Positions 1 to 10,834 of a stretch of DNA of 19,963 bases are shown one piece after another. Where the stretch lies: positions 1-19,963 of the forward strand of contig JAKOGH010000913.1 of the NCBI GenBank assembly GCA_024811115.1, in the 5' to 3' direction. Numbering within the stretch: the stretch's first letter is position 1; each line of letters starts with the position of its first letter. The DNA is from Terana coerulea (Eukaryota; Basidiomycota; Agaricomycetes; Polyporales; Phanerochaetaceae). Below the pieces are notes generated by a model that ran no database searches, was not told where the DNA came from, and saw only the letters and a list, made by a program, of their open reading frames with translations. Made by a program: the position numbers and the translations under genes.

Positions 1-994
1 GGTCTAGGGCGGTCTGTTCTGCGGACAAGCGCTGACCTTCGCAAGCATCGTAGTGACATATCCTTCCAACCACCACGGCGCCGGCGCCTCCCGCCCACCA
101 TAAACGCGAACGACCACGGCGCCCTCCTTGGGGTGGATTTCGGCACATCGAAAGAAGGACCATCCCAGGTGGGAGTTGTTGAGGAAGGAGCTCGATGAGC
201 GACCTCGCACTAGCTCCATTGGGGATGACACGGAGAAGGGAGGACACTGCTTCCTGGCAGGCTTTCCGATACTTCCGGAACCTAGACTGGTCGGACAGGG
301 ATAGCGGCGGTCCAGCACACGCGAAACGCTTCCTGTCCATGTAGTCGAAGACGAGTTCCTCGTCGTAGGAAGAGGTAAACGTAGCTTGAGAGACACTTGA
401 GCGAGCCCTTTCCAGCCGGCGTTGCAAGCGATGGCATAGGTGAGCATCGGATCTTTCTTCGCGAACGCGTAGAGCTGTGGCATGGCTCTGGGGAACAGGC
501 GTCTCATCCCGAGGTCGGCCATGTGGCACAGGACGTGCGTCGCGCATGGAGATCAGGAAAAACTGGGTCCATAGCGTTGGGGTGCATGAAGAGGACGGAT
601 GAGACGCAGGATATGCGTCGGGATCCCGGTTTCGATGACAGGGCAAGGGATACTCTTGCGGTCTGGGGACGGTGGGAGAAAGAGCGGCTGGTGGTTCTTC
701 AAGCAGATGTTTCCATACCGCAGAGCCCTCGGCAGCGACGTGGTGGCGTACATAGAAGTCGGTATTGTCAATGCTGCGGAGGATCACGTCTCCGTTGCTG
801 ATACCAAACGGCTCCGGTGCAGGCTTAGTCTGCGGCGTGCGGCGAGTCACAGTGGATGAAGACGAGGCTATAGGACGTATTTGGTGATTCTCCTCGTTCT
901 CCCTGGGGCGCTTGAGCGAGGGCGGGGGTACGGCCAGTTGAGAGGCGGTGGAAGACGAAGGTGGGCGGGGCGGGTCCGTAGAACGGGAAGACAT
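1..994 (-). pseudogene. BTB/POZ-domain protein gene, frameshifted relic 1 (module A)
   Basis: Family role (established): BTB/POZ proteins are protein-interaction and often Cul3-adaptor proteins. What is seen: a minus-strand ATG at 992-994 opens a serine/proline-rich leader with a basic SLKRPREN patch, then the BTB start (NGDVILRSIDNTDFYV). Further matches to the intact gene at 11642-12977 follow, but in different frames: IPTHILRLIRPL near 610-575, LFMHPNAMDPVFPDL near 580-540, YAFAKKDPMLTYAIACNAGW near 470-410, DEELVFDYMDRKRFACAGPP near 360-305, and CAEIHPKEGAVVVRVYGG near 145-90. At least four or five small indels are needed to join them (about 635, 585, 548, 375, 180). The 3' end lies beyond the left edge. 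One frame stays open from the ATG to the edge (about 331 codons), but homology leaves it after about 118 codons and returns only briefly. I infer a decayed copy; a different protein from the long frame is possible but unlikely. Confidence 0.85.
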
Positions 995-1162
995 GCTGCC
1001 CAGATTCGAAAGTCCAAGAAACGAGCGCTTTGAGTGCAAGAGGGTACGCAGAGGCAGGATGAGATCAGTTGAGACGGTCCGAGAGATGGCACTGAGCGCG
1101 ACGAGGAGGGAAAGGAGGGAGCGGGTGAGAAAGATGCGAGCTGGAGCGTCGGTCTGCGTCTC

Positions 1163-1175
1163 GGGATATATACCC
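1163..1175 (-). promoter_or_regulatory. TATA box of BTB relic 1
   Basis: The minus strand reads GGGTATATATCCC, about 170-175 nt upstream of the relic's ATG at 994. The intact BTB gene B and BTB gene C have TATA boxes about 160 nt upstream of their ATGs, so the arrangement is conserved even though this coding copy is broken. Confidence 0.6.
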
Positions 1176-1512
1176 CCAGCCATGACGGGGACGCGTCTTC
1201 GACAGATGTGAGGGCTGCATCGCCGGCCGGGGCACCACCGAGCACGCCGGCTGTCACATCATCTCCATTTTCGGTCGAGGCTAGACATGCCAGACAGCAT
1301 CCGCACCTGTCGCAGATATTTCGTGGTTAGTGGTCAACTAGCAACTTAAGGCGTTCACACACCTAGAACACGGCAGATACAGGTGGTTTGCACTTGATAG
1401 AGCGAGGGAGAGGCAGCGGTCCGCGGCAGGGGAGAGCGGCGGCCTTGGAGTCAGAGTCGGAAGCAGAGATCGACACGGAAGCAAATCGGAGGCCGCAAGC
1501 GGGTATCAGACT

Positions 1513-1527
1513 CGGATCAAACGCCAC
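1513..1527 (-). promoter_or_regulatory. Conserved upstream 15-mer, copy A
   Basis: The minus strand carries GTGGCGTTTGATCCG, exactly the 15-mer found upstream of BTB gene B (11151-11165) and BTB gene C (18926-18940). It lies about 520 nt upstream of the relic's ATG, on the side facing the divergent repeat unit A. Its function is unknown; it may be a protein-binding site or a short conserved leader reading frame (FVAFDP). Confidence 0.6.
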
Positions 1528-1762
1528 AAAGCTCTGGTGTTTAGCTTAAACCCTGGCCTGTGCATCCTTGCGCAGATAGTCGAGCGCGACGCAACGCCGC
1601 AAAATGAATATGTGAGGAGTCCCATTAGCAGTATATTATGTGCAAGTGCAGCAGAAGGAGGCTGTCCCGTTGCGCCGGGCGCACCGACTCGGATAAGCGC
1701 CTACGCCGGGCGCAGAAGCTCCCGCTGAGCGATCGGATCGGGGCTAGCGCCTCGGTCATGCT

Positions 1763-1828
1763 TGTTGATTCCGAATAAACAGACCGCGACCAAGTCCCGT
1801 GCAGGGTCAGCCTCCAAAGATATATAAG
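1763..1828 (+). promoter_or_regulatory. Palindrome plus TATA promoter of repeat unit A
   Basis: An imperfect 19-bp palindrome, TGTTGATTCCGAATAAACA at 1763-1781, is followed by ACCGCG-like sequence and, 40 bp later, by TATATAAG at 1821-1828. The same order and spacing (40-41 bp) occur on the minus strand upstream of repeat units B and C. The TATA box points towards the tandem repeats that begin about 70 bp downstream. This indicates an RNA polymerase II style promoter by sequence; transcription itself is inferred. Confidence 0.6.
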
Positions 1829-1895
1829 CTAGGCCATTCTGGCTTGGAACAGACCAGAGCTTGCTCTCCTCCCCTCCGTGACACCCCTTCCATAC

Positions 1896-2345
1896 CCACC
1901 TACCGTTTATCGAGGCTCTCCTCACCTTCCCTCCCTCTGTTCGTCGAGGCTCTCTTGTACACCCATCTACCGTTTATCGAGGCTCTCCTCGCCCTTCCCT
2001 CCCTCTGTTCGCCGAGACTCTGCTTGTACACCCACCTACCGTTTATCGAGGCTCTCCTCACCTTCCCTCCCTCTGTTCGCCGAGACTCTCTTTGTACACC
2101 CACCTACCGTTTATTGAGGCTCTCCTCACCTCCCCTCCCTCTGTTCGTCCAGACTCTTTGTACACCCATCTACCGTTTATCGAGGCTCTCCTCACCTTCC
2201 TCCCTCTGTTCGTCGAGACTCTTTGTACTCCCACCTACCGTTTATCGAGGCTCTCCTCACATCTCTCCTCCTGTTTGTCGAGACTCTCCATGTACACCCA
2301 CCTACCGTTTACTGAGGCTCTCCTCATATACCCTCCCTCATCGTT
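1896..2345 (+). repeat. Minisatellite A, 67-bp unit, seven copies
   Basis: The core TACCGTTTAT recurs at 1901, 1968, 2037, 2105, 2171, 2236 and 2303, giving a period of 65-69 bp. Each unit reads roughly core, then GAGGCTCTCCTCACCTTCC, then CCCTCTGTTCG, then GAGACTCTC, then TTGTACACCCACC. GAGG-CTCT-CCTC can fold as a four-base-pair hairpin and GAG-ACT-CTC as a shorter one in the plus-strand transcript. Several frames are open across the array (for example a Leu/Ser/Pro-rich 189-codon frame), but copies differ in length by 1-4 bases, so no frame is maintained and a protein is unlikely. The unit is not recognisably related to the 97-bp repeat at the same position in modules B and C. Confidence 0.9.
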
Positions 2346-2387
2346 TCGTGGCGGCTGTGGTTAGGTAGCTTGCATGTCGACTGTTAC

Positions 2388-2620
2388 AAATGTATTCTCG
2401 ATGGGGGACGGCCGCCTGTGGTCGTCCTGGCACGGACCTCTACGCGGTCATTGAGACAAGTACTTCTCGAGGACGACCCTCGAGGACGAAACTAACTCGT
2501 GCCAAAGCTCCGATGTCCTTCTATAGTTTGCAACAATATAATTTGATTGTATTCGCCAGCTCCTTTCCACACACTGTCAGCCGTGTTCGTCTCAAATGGG
2601 CCTCGGGTCGTATTTACCTG
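2388..2620 (+). repeat. Conserved tail of repeat unit A
   Basis: Starting at AATGTATTCTCG, this block aligns with the reverse complement of about 9841-10061 and with the reverse complement of about 17890-18061. Shared stretches include CGAGGACGAAACTAACT, GTGCCAAAGCTCC and, with copy B only, ATTCGCCAGCTCCTTTCCAC. It follows the minisatellite in the direction of the predicted transcript. No protein-coding signal was recognised. It may be the 3' part of a non-coding transcript. Confidence 0.75.
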
Positions 2621-3600
2621 GCTTTTCTCTCGTGTTTCAATATCACAGTCCGCCGCGAGCCGAAGACAGTAATTGTAAGCTGAGGCAATGCTAGGCCATG
2701 CCAGGTCGTCCGACTGGCAGCCCATCGCAGGAGAGCTTCGCGAATGTAAAGAGGCAAGTATAGTGTCGGCCAGTCTGGGTCTCCATTGCCGTGCTCTTAG
2801 GTCACTGAACAACTTGCTGTGTGAGAAGGATCAGTACTCTTAGCCCGACAATATGGCAACAAGCGGCAGACGTACGTTATATCCCGAGAACTACTAGCAA
2901 CCAAGTACAATTGTCTTGGATGGTCGTGTTGCGCGTCGACCAAGCGCCAGCCTCCGCGGGAATGGTGCCCTTCTTCGACTTAACGATAGAGGCACATATA
3001 AAGCATGCAATATGCGCATTTATTTCCATGGAGTAGCATACATTAAAATACACGACGGTATAACCTAAAAGAATCTTCAATTCGGCTAAGAAATCGGAAA
3101 CGACCTCGTGAGGACGCACCTTAATCTGGTACAAGCATGCACATAAACCTCAAGCAGCTGCGGGTATATTTGCTGGAGCAAAGTGCCGGAACAATACGTG
3201 GATACGAGGCTCACTTGCAGCAGGCACGCTCGTCCGTCCCGACTCCCTGCTGAGAGGGATATCAGTTTCCGGTATGGGCATACCACCGAAAAAGATGCGT
3301 TACGTGATGGTATGGACTTTAATCCTTCGTGTTCTTGCATTATGATGTCGATGGAAGAGAAGGGCACTGGGACCTCAACAGGACCTTGTCGGACGCAAAG
3401 CGAGAGAAATAATTACGGCCGAGAGCAAGTCGTGACGATTGGCGCTAATAACATCCGGCTCTTGGGTCCCCTTCCCTCCATGTCGAGTTCCTGAATCGCT
3501 GGCGATGACCCGGACCATTTCTCAAATGAGCCAGCACTTGCGTCTGGGACTGTACGACATTCCTCGGGCAGTACTCCAGTCGTCCAAATCACGTACTTTC
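2621..3600 (+). repeat. R2 block, copy A (with linker)
   Basis: This stretch aligns collinearly with the reverse complement of about 8880-9840. Examples are TTTAGGTTATACCGT, TGCGCATATTGCA and GTCGAAGAAG, read on the minus strand here and on the plus strand near 9370-9460. Plus-strand translation around 3345-3430 gives a run ending REIITAESKS, matching GEIITVESKS in copy B and GEVIKVESKS in copy C. A second shared run is LGLYDIPRA near 3545-3580. Stops and a one-base deletion in this copy break any frame. It may be a decayed gene or a conserved non-coding block; I recognise no family. Confidence 0.65.
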
Positions 3601-3998
3601 TGAGCTTGTCTCCTCTCCTCGTCCCAAGTGCTGAACTAGTCCTGGCTTCCTACATCACGGCAAGACACCCCTTGGCTTTCCCTCTCGATGCCTCCAGTTC
3701 AACGACGCTCTCCTTAGGCACGCCCGCCACTGAGTCAGTACTGGTCTCGCAACCTCGGTCGACGCTGGAGCCGTCCTGAGTCGGTCTATCCACGTACGCG
3801 GCGATATTGGTGCTCGTTGCACGTCAAGCCGAAGGATCTTGTGCTGTCGCGGGTAGATGCAGGCGCATGACCATGGAAATGTGCTGAAGCGTATGTTGAG
3901 ATGGCAGAGGTTACGTGGGAGCCTGCCACAGGCGATATTTGGGGCCTGCATGTTAGGTGCGTGGGCTGAATCATATATAGTCGACCAATACTCACCTT
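3601..3998. other. No recognisable gene
   Basis: Beyond the R2-A boundary I see only short, scattered open frames on both strands with no recognisable domain, no clear TATA box with a downstream ATG, and no repeat shared with the rest of the window. Confidence 0.5.
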
Positions 3999-5210
3999 AT
4001 GACTGCCGCTATTGCATGCAGACTGTCACGACATTGTGCACTAGCTACAGAAGTTTTCAGTATCGAAGGTTATCTCTTGAATGCCGTCTCGTCGCTCCCC
4101 CACGCCACCTTGGCAACATCATTTGTGGACATGCCTCCTGCAGCCTATGCTCCGGAACAGTGTACGTACAGGTCTCAGGTCTCTACAAACTACGCGTACT
4201 CTTGCTAAGGCTCCTTGGGTAGTTAACGGTGTCACCAGGTCCAGATCCGCTGGCACTGCGGAGCACATCAGAAAGCACATGTATGCGCGGTGCATGCGTG
4301 CAGCACGCCTCCTTCGCTCACTGCGGCACACTGTGCATGTAGCGCACCTCGACGAAACCGTCCTGCACACGCCATGCACGTCCTGTGTTGGCCGCCGCGA
4401 AGGCAAGAGTGGTACCAAACAGCCGTCTTGTGGCTGCTGGGCGACGTGCTTGCGTTCTAGTGCGTCCCGGCTGCAGGTTGTCGATCCACGACGAGGTTGC
4501 GATCTACGCAACCCAATCGGTGAAGGCCGCGGTGGCACCGCGCATCCTGGCGCACCTCAAGTTAATGCTTCTGAATGCACCGTCGACATCTCGCTCGCCG
4601 CCGTACATCTCCCTGGGACGCCCGCCCGTTCACGCCGCTTTTCGGCTGTCGCTCATTGCACGTTGGACGCCGGACGCCGATGCGTCGTGTCTGTGCGGTG
4701 TGTGTCGCTGCGTCAGCGACGAGAATAATGCAGTCTTTGGGAGGCGATGTACCTTTCGGTGGGGCCCGCCGGCCATGAAGAGAACATCGAGATCCAGTAC
4801 GAGGGACAAGGTCGGCGCCAGAGCGGGCTTGCGGCTGCATCCTGCAGACGTGGTGGCTCCGTACGGTGTCGCAGTCTCTAGACTTGGCCGTCATGATGGA
4901 GTCGACGCACGCCAGCCTGGCGACTCGTCGAGCGCAGACGGCGACGGCATTTCGCGACGGCACTCGCGTCATCGTTCTGAGGCATGCACACGTAACTTCA
5001 ACGTGCAGCCGGTGAAGTCTTACATCTTTTTAGTGTTGCTGTCACTCGCCATCGACAGGCTCAAAATTACCCTGGCGTCGCCTTTACCGAGGTGTTATTC
5101 CCCGTCCAGCATACAAGAGTTCAGCGAGTGTATAGCCGTACTTGGGGCGGTGGAGGTTCATTCAAGCTATGTAAGACCTGCCCATGGAGAACCTCGAGCC
5201 GTCTGATCTG
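3999..5210. other. G+C-rich stretch with long but unrecognised open frames
   Basis: This part is richer in G+C than its right-hand neighbour and has long overlapping open frames. The longest on the plus strand is 4385-5206 (273 codons), but its track start is not an ATG I would trust. Another frame near 4850-4995 reads WWLRTVSQSLDLAVMMEST, which looks protein-like, yet no motif, domain or repeated family could be assigned. High G+C reduces stop codons by chance, so frame length alone is weak evidence. It may be an old decayed gene; no function is proposed. Confidence 0.3.
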
Positions 5211-6904
5211 CGTTGCAAGTATATACCTGCCTCACGGTGTGTTTATCGGCTAATAATTATTCAGATCCACACCGCGAACACTACGTCCGGCCGTGAACCT
5301 CTATGTCGCTAGCCCGAAGAATCTGTAGCTGCGCGTAGCCGCCAAAGATGAATGGCGCACGCCGAGGCAGAAGCACTACATCGTAGGCACGTCTTCATAT
5401 CAGACGTTTTGTACCACCAATGCTTGTAATCAATATTTACGGGCCCTCTCCCGTCACCATACATGTGCTGGCGACCAGCAGCGTTATCTCTAGCCGCATT
5501 CTGCGGGCACTACGAGGGTATGGAATACCTTTGATATCCGCAAACAGCTCCTCCAACAGCCTCCTTGAGGTGAGTTTGATATTGCAATTTCTCAATCGTG
5601 CTGGTCTTCATCCTTCCCGCCAGGCTGTTTGTACGTTCGGTGGGCCAAATATCTCCGGTGGGGAGACGACTGTAGGAGGCGACGGTGCATCCACTGCCGG
5701 TTGTCCGCCATCTATACTTGCCACTATCTCTCCAGCTTACCACAATGTGCAGAATGCTCATTGCTGGACTACCGGTCCACCGTTCAGAATGTACCCTTTC
5801 AAGACGAGTTACTGTGCTCATTTTGTGTATGCTTTGTTTACGAGGAGCCGTCTCGTACGGCGAGCTACGCACGGTACATGGTTCTCAGATCGCATGGGTA
5901 CCGCAAAGACGGGATGAAGTAGGATGATGCGGACTTGTCGACCGTGACGGGCCTCGAGATCTCGGAGAAGTCCAGCCGTGTGACTGAATGCTTCGCTAAG
6001 TCACCCGCAAGCCTCAACATGACGCAAGTCCTGCTTGCTAGGAATGTGGTGGATTCAGAATAACCGTGCTACATACTGCATGCATCTTCTTTTCACCACT
6101 TACGCCGACTTCTCATATGGGCCCAGGGTCGGCTAGAGGGTGGTAGTGGAACATTCGAGCCGCGAGTTCCGAAAGCTACAACACCGAAGACGATATCCTT
6201 AGCTCGGCGCGCGAGACGGTTACCTTGTTGGCCCACTGACCGCGTCTCGAACAGGGACCGTTCGGCGGCATCAAGCGTGAAGTATCATGCAGCGGCCAAA
6301 AACCTCGGGGCCTGCGTAAATCGTAGGCGAGGCTCAGGACTACTCCTTTCGTCTCTTGGACACCACTTCCCTCTCCACTACGTAATTTCTGGTCTTGTAC
6401 ACCCATAGGTATTGCACACACTTTCCTGACCATTGTTCGAGCGCGATCTACATGTCAGCGATTAAGATACACACTATGTTTCCAGGTCATGTGGCCAGTC
6501 TCCAGCAGATAGTCCAAGCCGTACTTGAGCGTGTCTTCGGCGCGCTGTGCTTGGTGGCCTGGCTGGTGCCCTGTTTTAAGTGAGTGGTGGGTGAACGGCT
6601 TCGAAGTAGATGCAATTCGAATACTCACGATAGGCGTCAGAGGCGACCCATAGCCCGTGGCTGACATCCATTAGGCTGTGTTGGATTGTATATATTGGGC
6701 TGTCATGATACGCAGAGCTTGTCCAGGAGTACAGACTGAAAGGAGATGTCAGCGAACGCTGTTCCAAAAGCGCGAGAACAACGTACTAGTTACTCGACAA
6801 AGCATTGAATGCTGTGCGCGCATGGAACAACCCACTCCCACCGAACAGGAACCTGTACCGGCACAATCAGTGCATGTGCAGTCAGCTGAGAAGAACAAAC
6901 GCAC
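5211..6904. other. No firm gene; one 165-codon open frame
   Basis: This stretch is lower in G+C. The longest frame runs from an ATG at 5420 to 5917 on the plus strand (165 aa, starting MLVINIYGPSPVTIHVLATS). It has no signal, membrane segment or domain I recognise, and no nearby TATA box is convincing. The right part (about 6440-6904) lies just downstream of BTB relic 2 and may hold its lost 3' end, but no third-exon or tail homology was found. Confidence 0.3.
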
Positions 6905-7826
6905 TTGCTCAATCGCCTTGTCGATCGCCACAGTCAACGCGTGGTTGAGTTTCACGGGCAGAGATACCCGCGACCGCTACGGACTTCCTGGAGTAACTCT
7001 ATGCACACCGAAAGAACGCCCACTGGCGCGCAGCACCGAAGAAGAGGAGGAAGACAGTCGAGTCTGCGACGACCGCGAAAAGATGCCACAGATGTGCAAG
7101 ACTCTCTGTACCTACAGAACCTCCAGTGGTCTGCCGCGTTGAGAGGTGGTCCAGCGTAGGCGAGACGGTCCTTGAGGGTGTGGTGGAACAGCGCCTCATC
7201 CGTGAAGGGACCGCTCGGAGTGGACTTGGGAGCGGCTTGAGTGAGCTCTTTCCAGCCGGCAGCGCAGCCAATAGTAAAGGCGGAGGTCGGACTCGATGCT
7301 GTGTCGCAAACACAAGGAGCTGTTTTCTTGTCGCAGAGAATATGACGGACCTCTCCAGAGCAGCCTATTTCTGCAGAACCTTCGTGGCGTATGTATAACA
7401 GGGTAGGGGACAGCGCTAGCACATCGGAGTGCATGCAGATGTCAACGACAAAGCGAGGACGCCAGCAAGCCCGGAGCGATAGGTGGAATGGCGGAGGGTC
7501 TCAAGGGCGTGGGACGATTGAGTTTGGTCTTAAAGGAGGCGATTCGAAACGTGGGAGGATAGGGAGGCGAGTTGGCCATGAACACAGAAATCCGCATGGT
7601 CGAAACCCCGAAAGGTAGTTCGCCTCTGTTGGAACCAAACGACTCCGGCGCAGGCTTGCTCATAGGCAAAGTCGGGGGCGTCACGGAAAAGGGTCTTCGG
7701 GCGGTTGGCAACGCGTGGTCGTTCGGCTGAGGGATGGTCATGCACAGGATCTGAGGGGAGTGCGAGCTCTCGAGACGCGGCAGAGGACGACAATGCGCAG
7801 CGCGGATACTTCATGCGTTCAGGCAT
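6905..7826 (-). pseudogene. BTB/POZ-domain protein gene, relic 2
   Basis: The minus strand carries fragments of the same family in changing frames. They are an N-terminal leader from an ATG at 7826 containing PSAERPRVANRPKT (compare SLKRPREN in relic 1), SKPAPESFGS near 7640 (compare TKPAPEPFGI), FTIGCAAGWKELTQ near 7278, DEALFHHTLKDRLAYAGPP near 7200-7140, WAFFRCA near 7015, and a C-terminal helix LNHALTVAIDKAIEQ ending at 6905. The last ends at a GTGCGT splice-donor sequence, the same point where intron 1 begins in BTB gene B (LNKTVAQAVNKAVDK). About 60 codons between the FFRCA and LNHAL segments are missing. Frameshifts and the deletion show it is not functional. No minisatellite unit adjoins it, so it is either an orphan of the module family or a separate old copy. 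Confidence 0.78.
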
Positions 7827-8659
7827 GACGCCAAGATGCAGAGTTTTGGTGCACAAAAGCTGGAATAGGTATGAAGAGTACGGGGAGGGGAAACCAGGTC
7901 AGTCAATAACGTGAGGGGGAGGGGGTACGTTGACAAAAAGCGACCTTAGGAGAGGCAGAGTTGAAAGGTGGGGATTGCGGGTATGTTCGTGTCCGAAAGC
8001 GCTTGAGCGTCGAACTGTTTGCTGGGCGGAGAACCCGGGGTTTACAGTTCCGATCACTGGCAGTTCGCGGCGCAGCGGCGGCGCGCGCTGCACGGCGACG
8101 AGGACGAGAAGCTCGGCGTCGGCGAGGGCGGGACCTCAGGTCTCCAGACTTAGCATGTCGATCTGTGCTCAGGATTTGTGCTCGATGTGTGGTATTGGGC
8201 TGACGGTGTTCTACGTGTGATCAACGTTGCCAGGGAATAAACTTGCGATGTAGACCTACAGACGGCACAAAGTTAGCGACCGGCTGGGAATCCGAGTCGT
8301 TAGAGCAGACACGAAGCTGAGAGCCAACCCAACGCGCCAGCTATCCCCGATCGATGATTCCTCCCATTATCCTTGGCAAACGCATGATGCTGTGACGGTG
8401 GCACGTCTCCATAATCCACATCGCTCGAAGCTTTAGACAGAAAGTATTACTCACCGTGATTTGCCGTACAATTACTACCGTTGGGTTGCGGAGGGCTATG
8501 TTGTGGTCGCCGTGTACAGAGTCAGGACCGTCCGCGATAGGTAACGTCGTCGGGAGCAACGGAGACTGAACCCAAACTCACCGCTGCCTCGGCCAAGTTT
8601 TGAACTGTACACATTGCTATTCCACAGCAATGGCGTCATGAGCATCGACGTATAAGCAT
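7827..8659. other. Upstream of relic 2; no recognisable gene
   Basis: Purine-rich sequence near 7860-7930 and a G+C-rich patch near 8060-8140 are visible, but no TATA box at the expected distance from 7826, no palindrome-TATA pair and no minisatellite was found. A weak resemblance to the conserved 15-mer occurs on the minus strand near 8258-8275 but is too poor to call. Confidence 0.4.
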
Positions 8660-9840
8660 GCATGAGTGCAGCTGGCGCACCTGAGGCCCAAATTCTTGCG
8701 ACTGTCCTCAGCCTAAACCAGATACAGACACTAAAAACTCCCATACGGCCATGTCTCCATCTCAAATCGCCCACAGCAGCCCTTTCTTGCTGCGGTCATC
8801 TCAGAGCCTAAGCACAGCCGTCCGCGCGAGGTCGCCAGAGGTAGACTGCCAGTCGACGTTGCTATTAATCACGACTTGAGTGGTGCCCGAGGAATGTCGT
8901 ATAGTCCACGACGCAAGTGGTAGCGCGCTTGAGAGACAGTCCGGAGCCACTGGCAGCGATTCAGGAACTGGACATGGAGGAAGGGAACAAGGGCCGGATG
9001 GCATTGGCGCCCATCTTCGCGACTTGCTCTCGACCGTAATTATCTCTCCCGCCTCGCGTCTGACGAGGTCCCAGTACTTCTCTCTTTCATCGTCATCACA
9101 ATATAAGAGCACTCGGGAGCAAAAGGCATGTCGTGAGTGTAAAGCATGTTTTCAGTGGTGTGTCGCAACAGTCGGAGGCTGATTTTTCTCCTTCTGAGCA
9201 GGGACCGTGACTGCCGCGGCGGGCGAGCGTACCTCGCATCCGCGAATTGTTCCGAATATTGCTCCATCGGATATATGTGCAGATGATTGAAGTATATGCA
9301 CGTGTGCGTACTCGAAGGTGCGTCTTCACACAGCCAGTTACTATTTCTCAGCAGAATTGAAATTCTTTTCAGGTTATACCGTGGCGTGCCTCAACGTATG
9401 CTATCCCACGGACGTAAGATGCGCATATTGCACGATTCCTGTCTCTGTCGCTCAGTCGAAGAAGAGCAGCCTCCCACGCTGGCAGGTACTTGGTCAGCTC
9501 ACAATACAACCATCCAAGAGAGGTGTACTTAGCTGCTAATCGGTCTGCGGATATAACGTACGCCTGCCACTTGTTGCTATTGTCACGCTGAGAGGACTGA
9601 CTTTTTCTTTCTGACAGCAACTCTCCACTGGTCAGGGAACCGAGAGCGCAATGATAGAGACGCAGACTGGCCGACGCCAATACTTGCCTCTTCACGAAGC
9701 TCTCGTGCTATGGGCTGCGGGATGAGTCAGTTGAACTGGCTGGCCTTAGCATTGCCTCGACTTCCAATGACTGTGTTTGGCCCCTGGCGAGGAATCATAA
9801 TGTCGGAACGCGAGAGAGAACTAGGGTAAATACAACCTAA
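8660..9840 (-). repeat. R2 block, copy B (with linker)
   Basis: In module orientation this block reads on the minus strand and aligns over its length with 2621-3600 and, more weakly, with the reverse complement of 15785-16765. The minus-strand frame 9112-8801 begins MLLYCDDDEREKYWDLVRRE and continues into GEIITVESKS. A second frame gives FLNRCQWLRTVSQ and HLRRGLYDIPRAPLKS, shared with copy A. These two conserved peptides are in different frames, so at least one indel or an intron would separate them. No known domain was recognised. The linker (about 9560-9840) also matches copy A without interruption. Confidence 0.65.
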
Positions 9841-10170
9841 CGGTCGTTTGAGAAGGACACGGCTCACGAGAATTGTGGAAAGGAGCTGGCGAATATGAGC
9901 AAGATCTATTTTTGCATTGCAAGCTATGGAAGTACACTGGAGCTTTGGCACAAGTTAGTTTCGTCCTCGGGGGTCGGACCCGAAGAGTACTTGTCCCGGC
10001 GACCGCGAAGAGGTCGTGCCAGGGCAGCGACAAGTGGCCGCCCTCCGCCGAGAATACATTGGAGCGAGGACAATAGGCGGAGTATCTACAGAGACCGGGC
10101 TACGACCACACACGGGGCGTCCCCCGCAGTGACACACACTGGAACCTTGACAAGAAAGCAGGACGGCGAG

Positions 10171-10770
10171 GGCGAACCCTGAGAGAAAAAGACTGGACAG
10201 TGATGGACGACAAGGCGAACCTTGACGCAGGGCGAACCCCAGACCGCCACCGCCAGCCTGAATGAAGGGCGAACCCTGAGAGAGAGGAAGTGGGATACAG
10301 CGGACGCCAGGGCGAACCCCGACGCAGGGCGAACCCCTAAACCGCCAACGCCGACCTCGATACAGGGCGAACCCTGAAAGAGAAGGGCTGGTAAATGGTG
10401 GACGCCGAGGCGAACCCCGACGCAGGGCGAACCCCAGACCACCATCGCCAACCTCGATAAAGGGCGAACCCCAGAACAGAATTAGTGGCGTATAGCGGAC
10501 GCCAGGGCGAACCCCGACGCAGGGCAAACCCCAAGCCGCCGACACCACCGTTGACGAAGGGCGAACCCTGAGAAGAAATAACTGGCGTTGAATGATGGAC
10601 GTCAAGGCGAACCTCGACGCAGGGCGAACCCCAGACCACCACCGCCGGCCTCGATGAAGGACGAACCCTGAAAGAGAAGGGACGACATACAGCGGACGTC
10701 GAGGTGAACCCCGATGCAGGGCGAACCCCAAGCCGCCAACGCCGTCCACGATGAAGGGCGAACCCTGAGA
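10171..10770 (-). repeat. Minisatellite B, about 97-bp unit, six to seven copies
   Basis: On the plus strand GGCGAACCCT-like landmarks recur at 10171, 10268, 10366, 10463, 10559, 10659 and 10757, a period of 96-100 bp. Each unit holds about three copies of GGGCGAACCC with a GACGCA spacer and a CACCGCC-rich segment; some 19 copies occur in total, a few with one changed base. On the minus strand, the predicted transcript, this motif is GGGTTCGCCC: three G-C pairs closing a TTCG loop, often extended by an A-U pair. The period is not a multiple of three, so the long open frames (up to 264 codons, Gly/Arg/Ser-Pro-rich) rotate and are probably not proteins. Confidence 0.92.
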
Positions 10771-10834
10771 GAGAGGGGGGTATCGCGGCGGTGAGAGACG
10801 AGCTCTGAATCTCCAACAGCAGAGCAGAGACTTA

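Noticed and set aside
397..801. Plus-strand open frame of 134 codons
   Set aside because: Antisense shadow of BTB relic 1, whose homology lies on the minus strand.
4385..5206. 273-codon plus-strand open frame as a gene
   Set aside because: No domain or convincing ATG and promoter; overlapping frames on both strands are similarly long because of local G+C content. Kept only as an unrecognised stretch.
6393..6406. TCTTGTACACCCAT, identical to part of the 67-bp repeat of minisatellite A
   Set aside because: A single 14-base match without the rest of the unit; likely chance.
6678..7142. 154-codon plus-strand open frame
   Set aside because: Lies antisense to BTB relic 2 and shows no domain.
8258..8275. 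Degenerate version of the 15-mer upstream of BTB relic 2
   Set aside because: Only the central TTTGTG and a few further bases agree; no CCAAT partner and no divergent palindrome-TATA follow.
9955..10749. 264-codon minus-strand frame through minisatellite B, and similar frames in A and C
   Set aside because: The repeat lacks stops in several frames, its period is not a multiple of three and units vary in length, so the frame is not kept between units or modules. Some frames also run through the TATA box.
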